NCBI RefSeq assembly: GCF_002127225.1
Contig: NZ_NFUR01000001.1
Span: forward strand, 745,592 to 809,591
Source: Sphingomonas sp. IBVSS2
Lineage (GTDB): Bacteria; Pseudomonadota; Alphaproteobacteria; Sphingomonadales; Sphingomonadaceae
Direction of reading: 5' to 3'
Length of the DNA stretch: 64,000 bases
Part shown: piece after piece, positions 10,502 through 18,870 of the stretch
Layout: the number at the start of each line of letters is the position of its first letter
Position numbering within the stretch: the stretch's first letter is position 1
The notes under the pieces: model-generated
What the model saw: the letters and a program-made list of their open reading frames with translations, nothing else
What the model was told of the DNA's origin: nothing
The model's database searches: none
Made by a program: the position numbers and the translations under genes

Positions 10502-11410
10502 ATGACCAGCACCACCGCTACCGGACGCGCATCCGGGCACAAGGGCCTCGCCCTCGCCATCGGCGCCTATGGCATCTGGGGCTTCCTGCCGCTCTATTTC
10601 CACATCCTGGCCAGCGTGCCGGCGCTGCAGATCCTGGCGCACCGCATCGTCTGGTCGGTGCTGTTCCTCGGCGTGCTGGTCTTCGCGCTCGGCCGGGCGG
10701 GGGCGATATGGCGCGCGGCGCGCGGGCGCACCCTGGTGCTGCTCTGCGCCAGCGCCACCCTGATCGCGATCAACTGGTTCGTCTATATCTGGTCGGTCGA
10801 GACCGGCCATGTGCTCGAGGCGAGCCTGGGCTATTTCATCAATCCGCTGGTCAATGTCGCGCTCGGCATGCTCGTGCTCGGCGAGCGGCTGCGGCGCTGG
10901 CAGGGCGCGGCGATCGCGGTGGCCGGCGCGGGCGTGCTGGTGATGGCGCTCGACGGCGGCGGGGCGATCCTGATCTCGCTCGCGCTCGCCTTCAGCTTCG
11001 GCCTGTACGGGCTGGTCCGCAAGGTGGTGGCGATCGATTCGCTGGGCGGGCTCACCGTCGAGACGATCCTGCTGGTCCCCTTCGCCGCCGCATGGCTGGT
11101 CTACACCGCGGGGCAGGGGACGAGCGGCTTCGGCGTGTCGGCCGGGCAGAACGCGCTGCTCCTCGCCGCGGGCGTGATCACCGCGACGCCGCTGCTGATG
11201 TTCGCCGCCGCCGCCCGGCTGATGCCGCTCTCGCGGCTGGGGCTGCTCCAATATATCGCACCCACCATCCAGTTCTTCGTCGCGATCGCGCTGGGCGAGC
11301 CGCTCCGCACCGTCCACCTGATCACCTTCGCGCTGATCTGGGCGGGTTGCGCGCTCTATGCCTGGGACAGCCTCCGCGCCGCCCGCGCCCCTCTGTCCGG
11401 CGACGCCTAG
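10502..11410 (+). CDS. rarD: EamA-family transporter RarD
   Basis: This 302-residue protein has ten hydrophobic segments, as expected for the drug/metabolite exporter superfamily. It carries RarD-type signatures: IGAYGIWGFLPLYFHIL at the N-terminus, AHRIVWSVLFLG, and FVYIWSVETGHVLEASLGYF with the following INPLVNV. The substrate is unknown. A possible ribosome site (CAAGGAG) lies just before the ATG. It is transcribed away from the preceding gene and appears monocistronic. Confidence 0.88.
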   Translation: MTSTTATGRASGHKGLALAIGAYGIWGFLPLYFHILASVPALQILAHRIVWSVLFLGVLVFALGRAGAIWRAARGRTLVLLCASATLIAINWFVYIWSVETGHVLEASLGYFINPLVNVALGMLVLGERLRRWQGAAIAVAGAGVLVMALDGGGAILISLALAFSFGLYGLVRKVVAIDSLGGLTVETILLVPFAAAWLVYTAGQGTSGFGVSAGQNALLLAAGVITATPLLMFAAAARLMPLSRLGLLQYIAPTIQFFVAIALGEPLRTVHLITFALIWAGCALYAWDSLRAARAPLSGDA

Positions 11411-11511
11411 ATATTGTTTCGGATGCAGGATCCTCCTGGTGGAGCCGGCGCATGACCGGTTCCGCCAGACCCCACGCCGCAGCCGGAAGCCGGCTGTCCG
11501 CGAAAACATTG

Positions 11512-11523
11512 AACCGATCGGTT
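11512..11523. promoter_or_regulatory. Possible upstream ArsR operator
   Basis: AACCGATCGGTT is a perfect 12-base palindrome 34 bases upstream of the start-codon palindrome. It shares the AACC/GGTT half-site core, so it could be a second, weaker binding site for the same repressor. Confidence 0.4.
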
Positions 11524-11545
11524 GACTATTCCAGTGGGGGGCGAC

Positions 11546-11569
11546 ATATTCAACCACATGGTTGAATAT
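11546..11569. promoter_or_regulatory. Inverted repeat over the arsR start codon (probable operator)
   Basis: Perfect ten-base arms ATATTCAACC and GGTTGAATAT flank the four bases ACAT; the ATG start codon at 11558 lies across the centre. ArsR-family repressors typically bind imperfect AT-containing 12-2-12-type palindromes in their own promoter. Autoregulation through this site is inferred. Confidence 0.65.
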
Positions 11570-11893
11570 AGACTCGACGCCACCTTCCACGCCCTTGCCG
11601 ATCCGACGCGGCGCGGCATGCTCGCGCATCTCTCGCTGGGCGAGAAATCGATCGGCGAGCTGGCCGAGCCCTTCGCGATGACCTTTGCCGGGGCGGCCAA
11701 GCATGTGCGGGTGCTCGAGGGAGCGGGCCTGGTCGCCCGCCGCAAGGTGGGACGCAGCTATATGTGTGCCTTGAAGCCCGATCCGCTCGCCGAGGCCCAG
11801 AAGTGGCTGAGGCAATGGGAGAAGTTCTGGACCATCCGCCTCGACGCGCTCGAAGCGATCATCGCCGCCGACCAGCGGGAAAAGCCCGAATGA
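11558..11893 (+). CDS. ArsR-family transcriptional regulator
   Basis: This 111-residue winged-helix protein has FHALADPTRRGMLAHLSLG at the N-terminus and TFAGAAKHVRVLEGAGLVAR as the recognition helix. The residue pattern and the C-terminal WEKFWTIRLDALEAI are typical of the ArsR subgroup paired with AHSA1/SRPBCC proteins, and two such genes lie downstream. No metal-binding cysteines are present. The ATG sits inside a perfect inverted repeat, so the protein probably represses its own operon. The stop overlaps the next start (ATGA). Confidence 0.9.
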   Translation: MVEYRLDATFHALADPTRRGMLAHLSLGEKSIGELAEPFAMTFAGAAKHVRVLEGAGLVARRKVGRSYMCALKPDPLAEAQKWLRQWEKFWTIRLDALEAIIAADQREKPE

Positions 11894-12261
11894 GCTACAT
11901 CGATGGATATGTGCTCGCCGTGCCGGGCGGCAACCGGGAGCGGTACCGCGCGATGGCGGCAAGCGTCGCGAAAATCTTCGCCGAGCATGGCGCGTTGCGC
12001 GTGGTCGAGAACTGGGGAGAGGATGTGCCCGATGGCGAGCACACCGACCTGAGGCGCGCGGTGGCGCTGCGGGAGGGCGAGACGGTCGTCTTCTCCTGGG
12101 TGGAATGGCCGTCGAAGGCGGCGCGCGATCGCGGCAACGAAGCCATTGCCGCCGATCCGAGGCTCAAGCCCGATCCGGCCGATGCCGACATCCTCGATCC
12201 CAAGCGCATGATCTATGGCGGGTTCGTCACCATCGTCGACGAACATGGAGGCAAGGCATGA
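11890..12261 (+). CDS. DUF1428-family protein
   Basis: This 123-residue protein begins MSYIDGYVLAVPGGNRERYR and contains EDVPDGEHTDLRRAVALR and DPKRMIYGGFVTIVD, the recognisable DUF1428 (dimeric alpha/beta barrel, YbaA-like) pattern. The biochemical role is unknown. It overlaps both neighbours by four bases (ATGA), so it is expressed with arsR and the VOC gene. Confidence 0.85.
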   Translation: MSYIDGYVLAVPGGNRERYRAMAASVAKIFAEHGALRVVENWGEDVPDGEHTDLRRAVALREGETVVFSWVEWPSKAARDRGNEAIAADPRLKPDPADADILDPKRMIYGGFVTIVDEHGGKA

Positions 12262-12653
12262 CCCAGGCGACGCCCTTTCTGATGTTCCAGGGCGGCAAGG
12301 GCCAGGCGGCGCTCGATTTCTATGTCGAGACGGTGCCCGGCAGCCGCATCGAATCGGTCGAGCGTTTCGGCCCCGATGGTCCTGGGCCCGAAGGCACGAT
12401 CCTGCGCGCCCGTGCAGTGATCGCCGGGCAGAAGGTGATGGTCCATGACAGCTTCATCACCCATGGCTTCGATTTCACGCCGTCCTGGTCCTTCTTCCTC
12501 GATGTGGACGATCGCGCGGCGTTCGACCGGCTGTTCGCGGCGCTGTCGGAGGGGGGCGGCGTGCTGATGCCGCCCGACGATTATGGCTGGAGCAGCCGCT
12601 TCGGCTGGGCGAACGACCGCTATGGCATCTCCTGGCAGGTCAATCTCGCATGA
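12258..12653 (+). CDS. VOC-family (PhnB-like) protein
   Basis: This 131-residue protein has the glyoxalase/PhnB-type fold signature: FLMFQGGKGQAALDFYVETV at the N-terminus and GWSSRFGWANDRYGISWQV at the C-terminus. It belongs to the group often labelled 3-demethylubiquinone-9 methyltransferase-like, which is a misnomer: no methyltransferase motif is present. The substrate is unknown. It overlaps the genes on both sides by four bases. Confidence 0.82.
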   Translation: MTQATPFLMFQGGKGQAALDFYVETVPGSRIESVERFGPDGPGPEGTILRARAVIAGQKVMVHDSFITHGFDFTPSWSFFLDVDDRAAFDRLFAALSEGGGVLMPPDDYGWSSRFGWANDRYGISWQVNLA

Positions 12654-13096
12654 GCGCGCCTGTGATCCTCACCATCGCCCGGGCCTTTGCGGCGAGCCCG
12701 GAGCGCGTGTTCGACGCCTGGCTCGATCCAGCCCAGGCGGCGCGCTTCCTGTTCGCCACGCCCGAGGGCGAGATGCGCAGCTGCGAGATCGATGCGCGCG
12801 TCGGTGGCCGGGGGCTTATCGTCGAGCGGCGGGCCGGGGGCGATGCCCATCACCGCCTCCGGTTCGAGGCGATCGACCGTCCGCGCCGCCTGGTCTTCCT
12901 CTTCTCGGCCGACCCGGCGGAAGAGGGGGAATGGACGCGCGTCACGATCGACATCGCGCCCACGCCGACGGGCTGCGCATTGACGCTCACCCATGAAATG
13001 GACCCTGCCTGGGCAAGCTATGAGGAACAGACCCGCAAGGGCTGGACGATGATCCTCGAAAGCCTGGGCCGTATCACGGAGACGGAAAATGGCTGA
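12650..13096 (+). CDS. SRPBCC (AHSA1-like) domain protein
   Basis: This 148-residue protein has the START-like AHSA1 pattern: ILTIARAFAASPERVFDAWL, then an ARFLFATPEGEM region, and a long C-terminal helix with GWTMILESLGRI. The family binds hydrophobic ligands in a deep cavity; no ligand can be read here. It overlaps the VOC gene by four bases and the next SRPBCC gene by eight. Confidence 0.85.
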   Translation: MSAPVILTIARAFAASPERVFDAWLDPAQAARFLFATPEGEMRSCEIDARVGGRGLIVERRAGGDAHHRLRFEAIDRPRRLVFLFSADPAEEGEWTRVTIDIAPTPTGCALTLTHEMDPAWASYEEQTRKGWTMILESLGRITETENG

Positions 13097-13625
13097 CACG
13101 CTGACTGCCGACACGATCACCCCGCAGATGCTCCGCTTCGAGCGCGACCTGGCCGCGCCGGTCGAGACGGTGTGGCAATATCTGGTCGATCCGGAGCTGC
13201 GCGCCCGCTGGTTCATGGGCGGACCCACCGAGCCGCAGGTGGGCGGCAAGCTCGGCCTGACCTTCAACCATCAGGACTTGTCCGACGACGCGGTGCCCAA
13301 CCCCGAGCGCTACGCCGAATATGAGGGCAAGGCCTGGTCGGAGACCATCCTGAAGATCGAGCCGCCGCATTTGCTCGCCTTCACCTGGGACAATGGCGAC
13401 GCGGGGGAAGTGACGATCGAGCTGTTCGCCTTCGCTTCCGATCGCACGCGCCTCGTCCTCACGCACAACCGCCTGCGCGGGCCCGAGGATGCGCGCAGCT
13501 TCGGTGGTGGCTGGACCGCGCATCTCGCGGTGCTGCAGAAGCGCCTGGCGGGCGAACATGTCGCCAGTTTCTGGGACCTGCATGCCGAGGCGGAGCAGCG
13601 GGCGGGGGAAGCAGTGGGGCTCTAG
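13089..13625 (+). CDS. SRPBCC (AHSA1-like) domain protein, second copy
   Basis: This 178-residue protein is a second member of the SRPBCC family, with RFERDLAAPVETVWQYLVDP at the N-terminus and FGGGWTAHLAVLQKRLAGE in the C-terminal helix. It is more acidic and longer than its neighbour and clearly diverged from it. It is the last gene of the arsR operon; a hairpin follows 39 bases after the stop. Confidence 0.85.
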   Translation: MADTLTADTITPQMLRFERDLAAPVETVWQYLVDPELRARWFMGGPTEPQVGGKLGLTFNHQDLSDDAVPNPERYAEYEGKAWSETILKIEPPHLLAFTWDNGDAGEVTIELFAFASDRTRLVLTHNRLRGPEDARSFGGGWTAHLAVLQKRLAGEHVASFWDLHAEAEQRAGEAVGL

Positions 13626-13663
13626 GGCGTATCGGCATTCGACCATGCGGGGTGTCGTCCGCA

Positions 13664-13684
13664 CCTTCTCCCGAAGGGAGAAGG
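13664..13684 (+). terminator. Hairpin downstream of the arsR operon
   Basis: CCTTCTCCC and GGGAGAAGG form a nine-base stem around the loop GAA. No U-tract follows, so it is either a weak terminator or a REP-type stem that protects the transcript end. Confidence 0.45.
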
Positions 13685-13729
13685 GGACGAGCAGGGCGCC
13701 CCGTGCCCCGCACCGGGCCGGAGTTGCCG

Positions 13730-13849
13730 GGGCAATTCCAGCCGCACATCGGCGAAGCCGGTGGTGGAGAGGGGGCGCCGCAGGCGATGTCGCTCGCGGC
13801 TGGCCCCCTCCACCAGCTCAGGCCGCTTTCCCCTGAGTGGGAATTGCCC
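13730..13849. repeat. Large imperfect inverted repeat between the arsR operon and the thiolase gene
   Basis: The 311-base gap 13626-13936 has no credible gene. Within it, outer arms GGGCAATTCC (13730-13739) and GGAATTGCCC (13840-13849) enclose inner arms, GGTGGAGAGGGGGC at about 13763 and GGCCCCCTCCACC at 13802-13814. The unit could fold into one long nested stem. It resembles a miniature inverted-repeat or REP-type element. No transposase is near. Confidence 0.55.
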
Positions 13850-13936
13850 GGCGCGGAAGATTTCCCGATGCGAAATTAGTCTCAACGCCTGGGGGGCGAC
13901 TTTCGGGACCTCTTCGGCTCTTTCCGGATACGTGGT

Positions 13937-15130
13937 TCAGGGGATTTCGAACAATCCCGCCGCGCCCATGCCCCCGGCCGTGCACATCGAGACGACGACA
14001 TGGCGCACGCCGCGCTTGCGCCCTTCGATCAGCGCATGGCCGACGAGGCGCGATCCGCTCATCCCGAACGGATGGCCGATCGCGATGGCGCCGCCATTGA
14101 CGTTGAGCCGGTCGGGGTCGATCCCCAGCGTGTCGCGGCAATAGAGGCATTGGCTGGCGAATGCCTCGTTGATCTCCCACAAGCCGATATCCTCGACCCT
14201 GAGGCCGGCCCGCTTGAGCAGCTTGGGCACCGCGAAAACGGGGCCGATCCCCATCTCGTCGGGCTCGCAGCCGGCGACCTGGAAGCCGCGATAGATGCCG
14301 AGGATCTCCTTGCCCTCGGCCTTGGCGGTCTGGCGATCCATCAGGATCTGGGCGGCGGCGCCGTCTGAGAGCTGGCTGGCATTGCCGGCGGTGACGTGCC
14401 GCCCCTGCGCGACGAACTGGCCGTCCTTCCAGACCGGCTTCAGCGTGGCGAGCACTTCGGCGGTGGTACCGGCACGGATGCCTTCGTCCTGGGTAACGGT
14501 GACGGTCTCGCTGCCGGTGCGGTTGCCTTCCTTGTCGAAGAGCGCCTTCGCCACGGTGATCGGCGCGATCTCCTCGGCAAAGGCGCCGCTTGCAAGGCCG
14601 GCGGCCGCGCGCTGCTGGCTGGCGGCGGCGAAGGCGTCCTGGGCCTCGCGGCTGATCCCGTAGCGCTCCGCGACGATCTCGGCGGTCTCGATCATCGGGA
14701 TATAGGCGGCGGGCACCCGGTCGGTGACGGACTTGTTCGGATAGCGCGGCGCGTCGCGCATCGTCAGGCTGATCGATTCCATGCCGCCGGCCAGCGCGAC
14801 GTCGATCTCGTCGGTCATGATCGAGCGTGCGGCCAGGGCAATGGCGGTGAGGCCCGATCCGCATTTGCGGTCGAGGCTGAAGGCAGGCACGCTGTGCGGC
14901 AGCCCGGCGGCGAACAGCGCCATCCGCGCCATGTTGGCGCCCTGCGTTCCCCATTGGTTGCCCATGCCGTAGAAGACGTCGTCGATCCGCGCCGGATCGA
15001 TGCCGGCGCGCGCCACCGCCGCGTTCATCACATGGGCGGCGAGCACCGGTGCCTCGGTGTCGTTGAAATAGCCCCGCCCCGCCTTGCCGATTCCCGTTCG
15101 CGCGGTCGAGACGATCACAGCTTCACGCAT
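13937..15130 (-). CDS. Acetyl-CoA C-acyltransferase (thiolase)
   Basis: This 397-residue thiolase catalyses cleavage or formation of 3-ketoacyl-CoA with coenzyme A. The nucleophilic cysteine is C90 ([10 protein letters not shown]), the general-base histidine is in [16 protein letters not shown], and the second cysteine is in [12 protein letters not shown] near the C-terminus. The start is the ATG at 15130, which gives the standard [16 protein letters not shown]-terminus. Family knowledge does not separate degradative from biosynthetic thiolases here. An enoyl-CoA hydratase gene nearby on the same strand suggests fatty or aromatic acyl-CoA degradation. Confidence 0.92.
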   Translation of the reverse strand: MREAVIVSTARTGIGKAGRGYFNDTEAPVLAAHVMNAAVARAGIDPARIDDVFYGMGNQWGTQGANMARMALFAAGLPHSVPAFSLDRKCGSGLTAIALAARSIMTDEIDVALAGGMESISLTMRDAPRYPNKSVTDRVPAAYIPMIETAEIVAERYGISREAQDAFAAASQQRAAAGLASGAFAEEIAPITVAKALFDKEGNRTGSETVTVTQDEGIRAGTTAEVLATLKPVWKDGQFVAQGRHVTAGNASQLSDGAAAQILMDRQTAKAEGKEILGIYRGFQVAGCEPDEMGIGPVFAVPKLLKRAGLRVEDIGLWEINEAFASQCLYCRDTLGIDPDRLNVNGGAIAIGHPFGMSGSRLVGHALIEGRKRGVRHVVVSMCTAGGMGAAGLFEIP

Positions 15131-15227
15131 TGCGGCACCCTCCTGTTTTCGAAGATGCGGTATGGCCGTGCGTCGGCGCGATTGCAATGGCTGTGCACCG
15201 TCCCATATCCGCCGACGGAGGTGCGCC

Positions 15228-15596
15228 ATGGCGAGCAGGCCGATACGGATTCCGGGACCCGACCACCCCATCACGGTCACCCGGTCGGATGCGCATGTGG
15301 TGGTGCGCGCCGCCGGCCAGGTGATCGCCGAGACGCGCCGCGCGCTCGAACTGCGCGAGGCGAGTTATCCGCCGGTCTTCTACATCCCGCGCGCGGATGC
15401 CGATATGGCCTCGCTCCAGCGGACCGACCATGCGAGCTATTGCCCGTACAAGGGCGAGGCCGCCTATTTCTCGATCCGCGGCGGGGCCGAAAATGCGGTG
15501 TGGAGCTATGAGGCGCCCTATGCGGCGGTCGCCGAAATCCGCGATCATCTGGCCTTTTATCCGGACCGGGTGGAGGCGATCGAAGTCAATCGCTGA
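15228..15596 (+). CDS. DUF427-family protein
   Basis: This 122-residue protein matches the DUF427 pattern: [35 protein letters not shown], and [13 protein letters not shown] with the conserved cysteine. Function is unknown; the fold is a small beta-tent. A G-rich Shine-Dalgarno (GGAGGTG) precedes the ATG at 15228. Its end overlaps by 11 bases with the convergent enoyl-CoA hydratase gene. Confidence 0.88.
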   Translation: MASRPIRIPGPDHPITVTRSDAHVVVRAAGQVIAETRRALELREASYPPVFYIPRADADMASLQRTDHASYCPYKGEAAYFSIRGGAENAVWSYEAPYAAVAEIRDHLAFYPDRVEAIEVNR

Positions 15597-16362
15597 ACGC
15601 CGGCGGGCGCTTCTGCATATTGGCCATCACTGCCTCGATCTGGTTGGGCGTGCGCAGCAGCGCGGCCTGCTCCCGGCTTTCGGCAAGCAGGGTCTCGGCG
15701 GCGCCGGCCTCGAGATTGGCGAGCCGCTTGGCGGCGCGGACGGCATGGGGGTTGCGCCCGGCAATGGCCCGGGCGAGCGCCATCGCTTCGGCATGCGGAT
15801 CCTCGGCGATGCGCGTGACGAAGCCGAGCGCCACTGCTTCGGCCGCGTCGAGCTCGCGGGCGGTATAGGCAAGCTCGCGCAGCACGTCGTCGCGGACGTT
15901 GCCGCGCCAGAGCGCATAGCCGGCCATGTCGGGCACGATGCCCCATTTCATTTCCATCACCGAAAGCCGCGTGCCCGGTGCGGCGATCCGCACGTCCGCG
16001 CCGCTGGCGATCTGGAGACCGCCGCCGAAAGCGACGCCATGCACCGCGGCGATCACCGGCATCGGCAAGGCGCGCCAGCCCCAGGCGACCTGCTGGAAAT
16101 CATTGGCCAGGCCATGGCTGCGCCGGGCAAGATCGATCCCCGATCCCCCCGCCGCCATGCTGGCCATATCGAGGCCCGCGCAGAAGCCGCGCCCCTCGCC
16201 CGAGAGCACCACGGCGCGGATGCCGGCCTCGCCCTCCAGCCGGGCGATCGCCGCGATGATCGCCGCGAACATCGCCGGATCGAGCGCATTGAGCTTGTCG
16301 GGCCGGGCCAGCCGCACATCGGCGATGCCGTCCTCTATCTCGATCCTGACCCGCTCTTCCAT
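15586..16362 (-). CDS. Enoyl-CoA hydratase/isomerase family protein
   Basis: This 258-residue crotonase-fold enzyme has the oxyanion-hole motif AVVLSGEGRGFCAGLDM and the second glycine-rich hole at AVHGVAFGGGLQIASGADV. Members hydrate or isomerise enoyl-CoA thioesters. One catalytic glutamate position is occupied by MKWGIVPDM, so the exact reaction is uncertain. The ATG at 16362 was chosen because a good ribosome site (GGAGAG) precedes it; the longer upstream frame lacks one. Confidence 0.85.
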   Translation of the reverse strand: MEERVRIEIEDGIADVRLARPDKLNALDPAMFAAIIAAIARLEGEAGIRAVVLSGEGRGFCAGLDMASMAAGGSGIDLARRSHGLANDFQQVAWGWRALPMPVIAAVHGVAFGGGLQIASGADVRIAAPGTRLSVMEMKWGIVPDMAGYALWRGNVRDDVLRELAYTARELDAAEAVALGFVTRIAEDPHAEAMALARAIAGRNPHAVRAAKRLANLEAGAAETLLAESREQAALLRTPNQIEAVMANMQKRPPAFSD

Positions 16363-16401
16363 GCCTGCTCTCCTTTGTCTTGCGAACAGAATAGCGCGCA
16401 A

Positions 16402-17001
16402 TCAGCTCACGCAAAGCCGATAGCCGCGTCCCTTGTCGGTGCGCAGCATCGGTATGGCGAAACCCCGGTCGAGCTTGGCGCGCAGCCGCGAGACATGCAC
16501 TTCGACGACATTGGTGCCGGGATCGAAGTCGAGGCCCCATACCGCCGCCAGCAATTCGGAGCGCCCCGCCGGCCGGTCGCCCTGGCGGACCAGATACAGG
16601 AGCAGCGCATATTCGCGGGGCAGCAGCGATATCGGCCGGCCTGCGCGCGTCACTCGGCGCTCGACCGGATCGATGCGAAGCTCGCCGAGCACGATCCCGG
16701 GCCGCCGCCGGATCCGCGCGGCCAGGCGGGCGGCCACTTCCTCGGCCGTGGCGGAAGCGGGCATCGCATCGTCGGCGCCGGCATCGAGGGCATGCGCCAC
16801 GCTGCCCTCGATGGGTAGGAGGAGGAGGAGCGGCTCCTGCCAGCCCAGCGCCCGGATCCGCGCCACGCTCTCCCCCGTGCCTGCGAACAGGCCCGCCGCC
16901 GCCTCCACCCCCGGCGCATAGGGGACGAGCCCCAGTCCGCGCGCCGCCGTGGCTCGGGCAAGGTCAGGGAGTTCGACTGTACAGGCGACACGCAGGGTCA
17001 C
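16402..17001 (-). CDS. OmpR/PhoB-type winged-helix regulator with a degenerate receiver domain
   Basis: This 199-residue protein has a clear C-terminal OmpR-type DNA-binding domain (LLPREYALLLYLVRQGDRP, then VVEVHVSRLRAKLD and LRTDKGRGYRL). The N-terminal 100 residues keep the receiver's shape (HALDAGADDAMPAS) but lack an aspartate at the usual phosphorylation position and the switch lysine. No histidine kinase gene lies beside it. Phosphorylation-independent regulation is inferred. Targets are unknown; the divergently placed three-gene unit upstream is not obviously controlled by it. Confidence 0.82.
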   Translation of the reverse strand: MTLRVACTVELPDLARATAARGLGLVPYAPGVEAAAGLFAGTGESVARIRALGWQEPLLLLLPIEGSVAHALDAGADDAMPASATAEEVAARLAARIRRRPGIVLGELRIDPVERRVTRAGRPISLLPREYALLLYLVRQGDRPAGRSELLAAVWGLDFDPGTNVVEVHVSRLRAKLDRGFAIPMLRTDKGRGYRLCVS

Positions 17002-17050
17002 GGCACCGAAGCTAGCGGCGATGACACCGTTTCGGCGGCAACCATGTCCG

Positions 17051-17929
17051 TTACGGAGCTAGTCTCGCCCGGGCATGGCCGGCGACGAAGCGGTCGGGAT
17101 CGCCCGTCGCGCGGGAAAGCAGCATCGGCGCTTCGCCAGGTAGCGCCGAGACGAGCGCGTCGAGCGCGGTCACCCGCATCCTCGCGCAAGGATGGCGGAG
17201 GGCAAAGCGTTCGGCGAGGTCCAGCCCGTTGCCGACATGCACCGCAAGGGCGACCAGGGCTTCCGCGGCGGTCACCGTCAGCCCCTCGGCGATCGTGCCG
17301 CGCCCGATATCGAAGCGATACTGGTCGAGCCAGGGCTGGGCGGGATCGGCGGCGAGGATGTTGAGCGAGACCGACATGCTGTCCGGCGGCAGCTGGACAT
17401 GCACGTCGCGCCGCATCCGATAGAGCATCAGTCTGCCCGGTTCGAGCCGGGCGCGCTCGACGAAGCGAAGCCCCGCATGCTCGCCGGGCAGGCCGGTGAG
17501 CGGCGCGGCATCATATTCGTAATAGTCGCTCCAATAGCCCGGGCCGAGATAACCATAGGTAAGAAAATGGAAATTATGGTCGTGCGGCAAGTCGTAGAAG
17601 AACGCCGCCGGCCCGCTGCGGCGCGTGGCCGAATCCGCGCGCGCCGGCCAGAAATTGGCGCGCAGCACATAGCGGCCATTGGGCGGGCGAAGCAGGAAGA
17701 CCTGCGCGCCATAGCCATTGCCGGCATGCTGGGCTGCGCAGCGTGTCTTGAGCTCGGCGATCGCGAGGTCGGCGAGGAAATCGGAGTTGCGCCCCAGCCG
17801 CGCGAGCAACGGTCCCCAGCTCGCGAAAGCATCCTCGTCGCGCGCGTCGACGGGATAGGCGTCGAGCGTTTCGACCAGCTCGACCAGCTCGATCGGGCCG
17901 CCCTGGCCGGGATCGATCAGGCGCGGCAT
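17051..17929 (-). CDS. Cupin-like HxH protein of unknown function (third gene of the three-gene unit)
   Basis: This 292-residue protein contains FFYDLPHDHNFHFLTYGYLG, with an HxH pair, followed about 50 residues later by PGRLMLYRMRRDVHVQLPP and SVSLNIL. That spacing and the third histidine are what a cupin-type metal site would look like, so a non-heme metal enzyme is possible but not proved. The C-terminal 80 residues are helical. The start overlaps the stop of the preceding gene by 13 bases, so translation is coupled. I know no assigned function for this family. Confidence 0.65.
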   Translation of the reverse strand: MPRLIDPGQGGPIELVELVETLDAYPVDARDEDAFASWGPLLARLGRNSDFLADLAIAELKTRCAAQHAGNGYGAQVFLLRPPNGRYVLRANFWPARADSATRRSGPAAFFYDLPHDHNFHFLTYGYLGPGYWSDYYEYDAAPLTGLPGEHAGLRFVERARLEPGRLMLYRMRRDVHVQLPPDSMSVSLNILAADPAQPWLDQYRFDIGRGTIAEGLTVTAAEALVALAVHVGNGLDLAERFALRHPCARMRVTALDALVSALPGEAPMLLSRATGDPDRFVAGHARARLAP

Positions 17930-18870
17930 GTCGCGCTCAGCCGCGGGCGCACCGCTGCGAGTGTCCGTCCGGCGGCCTCGCGTATCTCGATATGCGGATC
18001 GCCTGCCGCCATCGCTTCGAGCCGAGGCAGGGCGGCGCGCGCATCGAGCGCCAGCCATTCGCGCATCGCCGCCCAGCGCAGATGGAAGGCCGGGTCGCGC
18101 GTCGCCGCGTCGAATTGCGGGGCTGCATCCGCCCGCCCGGCGAGGCGGAGAAAGGCGAGCAGCATCTCGGCGCGCGAGGCCTGGTCGTCCCCGCTCGCGA
18201 CGCGAAGCAGCTTGCCGTCACCGATCGCATGCTCGCGCATCAACGGCGCGGCGCCCGCCCGGATCGTCGCCGCCAGCGTGACCACGTCGCTGCCGGCATC
18301 GGCGAGCAGCTGTGCCTCGCAGCGTCCGTCGATCGCGTGGACCTCACCATCGGCGAGCCGCAGCGATTCCCTCTCCTCGCATGGTGGCGCTTCGGCGGCG
18401 CGGAAGTCCGGCCCGGCGGGCGCGGTCCGCCAGCGCCGCAACGTCGCGCTTCCCGCGCGGACGAAGCGCGTCACGACGATCCGGCCGGAGAAGGTGCAGG
18501 CGGTCGGCGGTGGCCGCCGGCGCATCGCCGCCGCGCTGGTCACGCAGGCGGAGACCGCCACCGCGGGGCAATCGAACAGCACCGCGCCGATGCGGAGGCC
18601 GTCGCGGCTCGCCTTGAAGGGCGGCTCGAACAAAGGGTCGGCGGCGATCGCATCGATCAGCGGCTGGAGCAGTGCCCCGGCCCAGCCGCCGTCGTCGAGC
18701 AGCCTCGTCGCGCGGTGCGTCACTTCCTCGGCATCCTTGGCGGCGCAATCGGCGAAGACGGTTTCGAGCATGCGATGCGCATCGCCGTGCCGCCATTTCC
18801 GGATCGTACCCCGCCCAGCCTCCCGCGCGGCGACGAGCGCCGCGCGCGTTCCGGCATCCATCCCGTTCAT
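17917..18870 (-). CDS. HEAT-like helical repeat protein of unknown function (second gene of the three-gene unit)
   Basis: This 317-residue protein has a C-terminal run of paired helices (AEMLLAFLRLAGRAD, HLRWAAMREWLALDA, ALPRLEAMAAGDPHIEIREA) that looks like HEAT repeats. The middle is a beta-rich region with five scattered cysteines. The ATG at 18870 overlaps the stop of the 53-residue peptide gene (ATGA) and is preferred to longer upstream frames. The role is unknown; a scaffold or a partner for the small peptide and the cupin-like protein is an inference from gene order only. Confidence 0.65.
   Translation of the reverse strand: MNGMDAGTRAALVAAREAGRGTIRKWRHGDAHRMLETVFADCAAKDAEEVTHRATRLLDDGGWAGALLQPLIDAIAADPLFEPPFKASRDGLRIGAVLFDCPAVAVSACVTSAAAMRRRPPPTACTFSGRIVVTRFVRAGSATLRRWRTAPAGPDFRAAEAPPCEERESLRLADGEVHAIDGRCEAQLLADAGSDVVTLAATIRAGAAPLMREHAIGDGKLLRVASGDDQASRAEMLLAFLRLAGRADAAPQFDAATRDPAFHLRWAAMREWLALDARAALPRLEAMAAGDPHIEIREAAGRTLAAVRPRLSATCRA

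Noticed and set aside
17051..17929. The cupin-like protein as a transposase
   Set aside because: No DDE or tyrosine/serine recombinase motif is visible and there are no terminal repeats. The HxH motif and operon overlaps argue against a mobile element.
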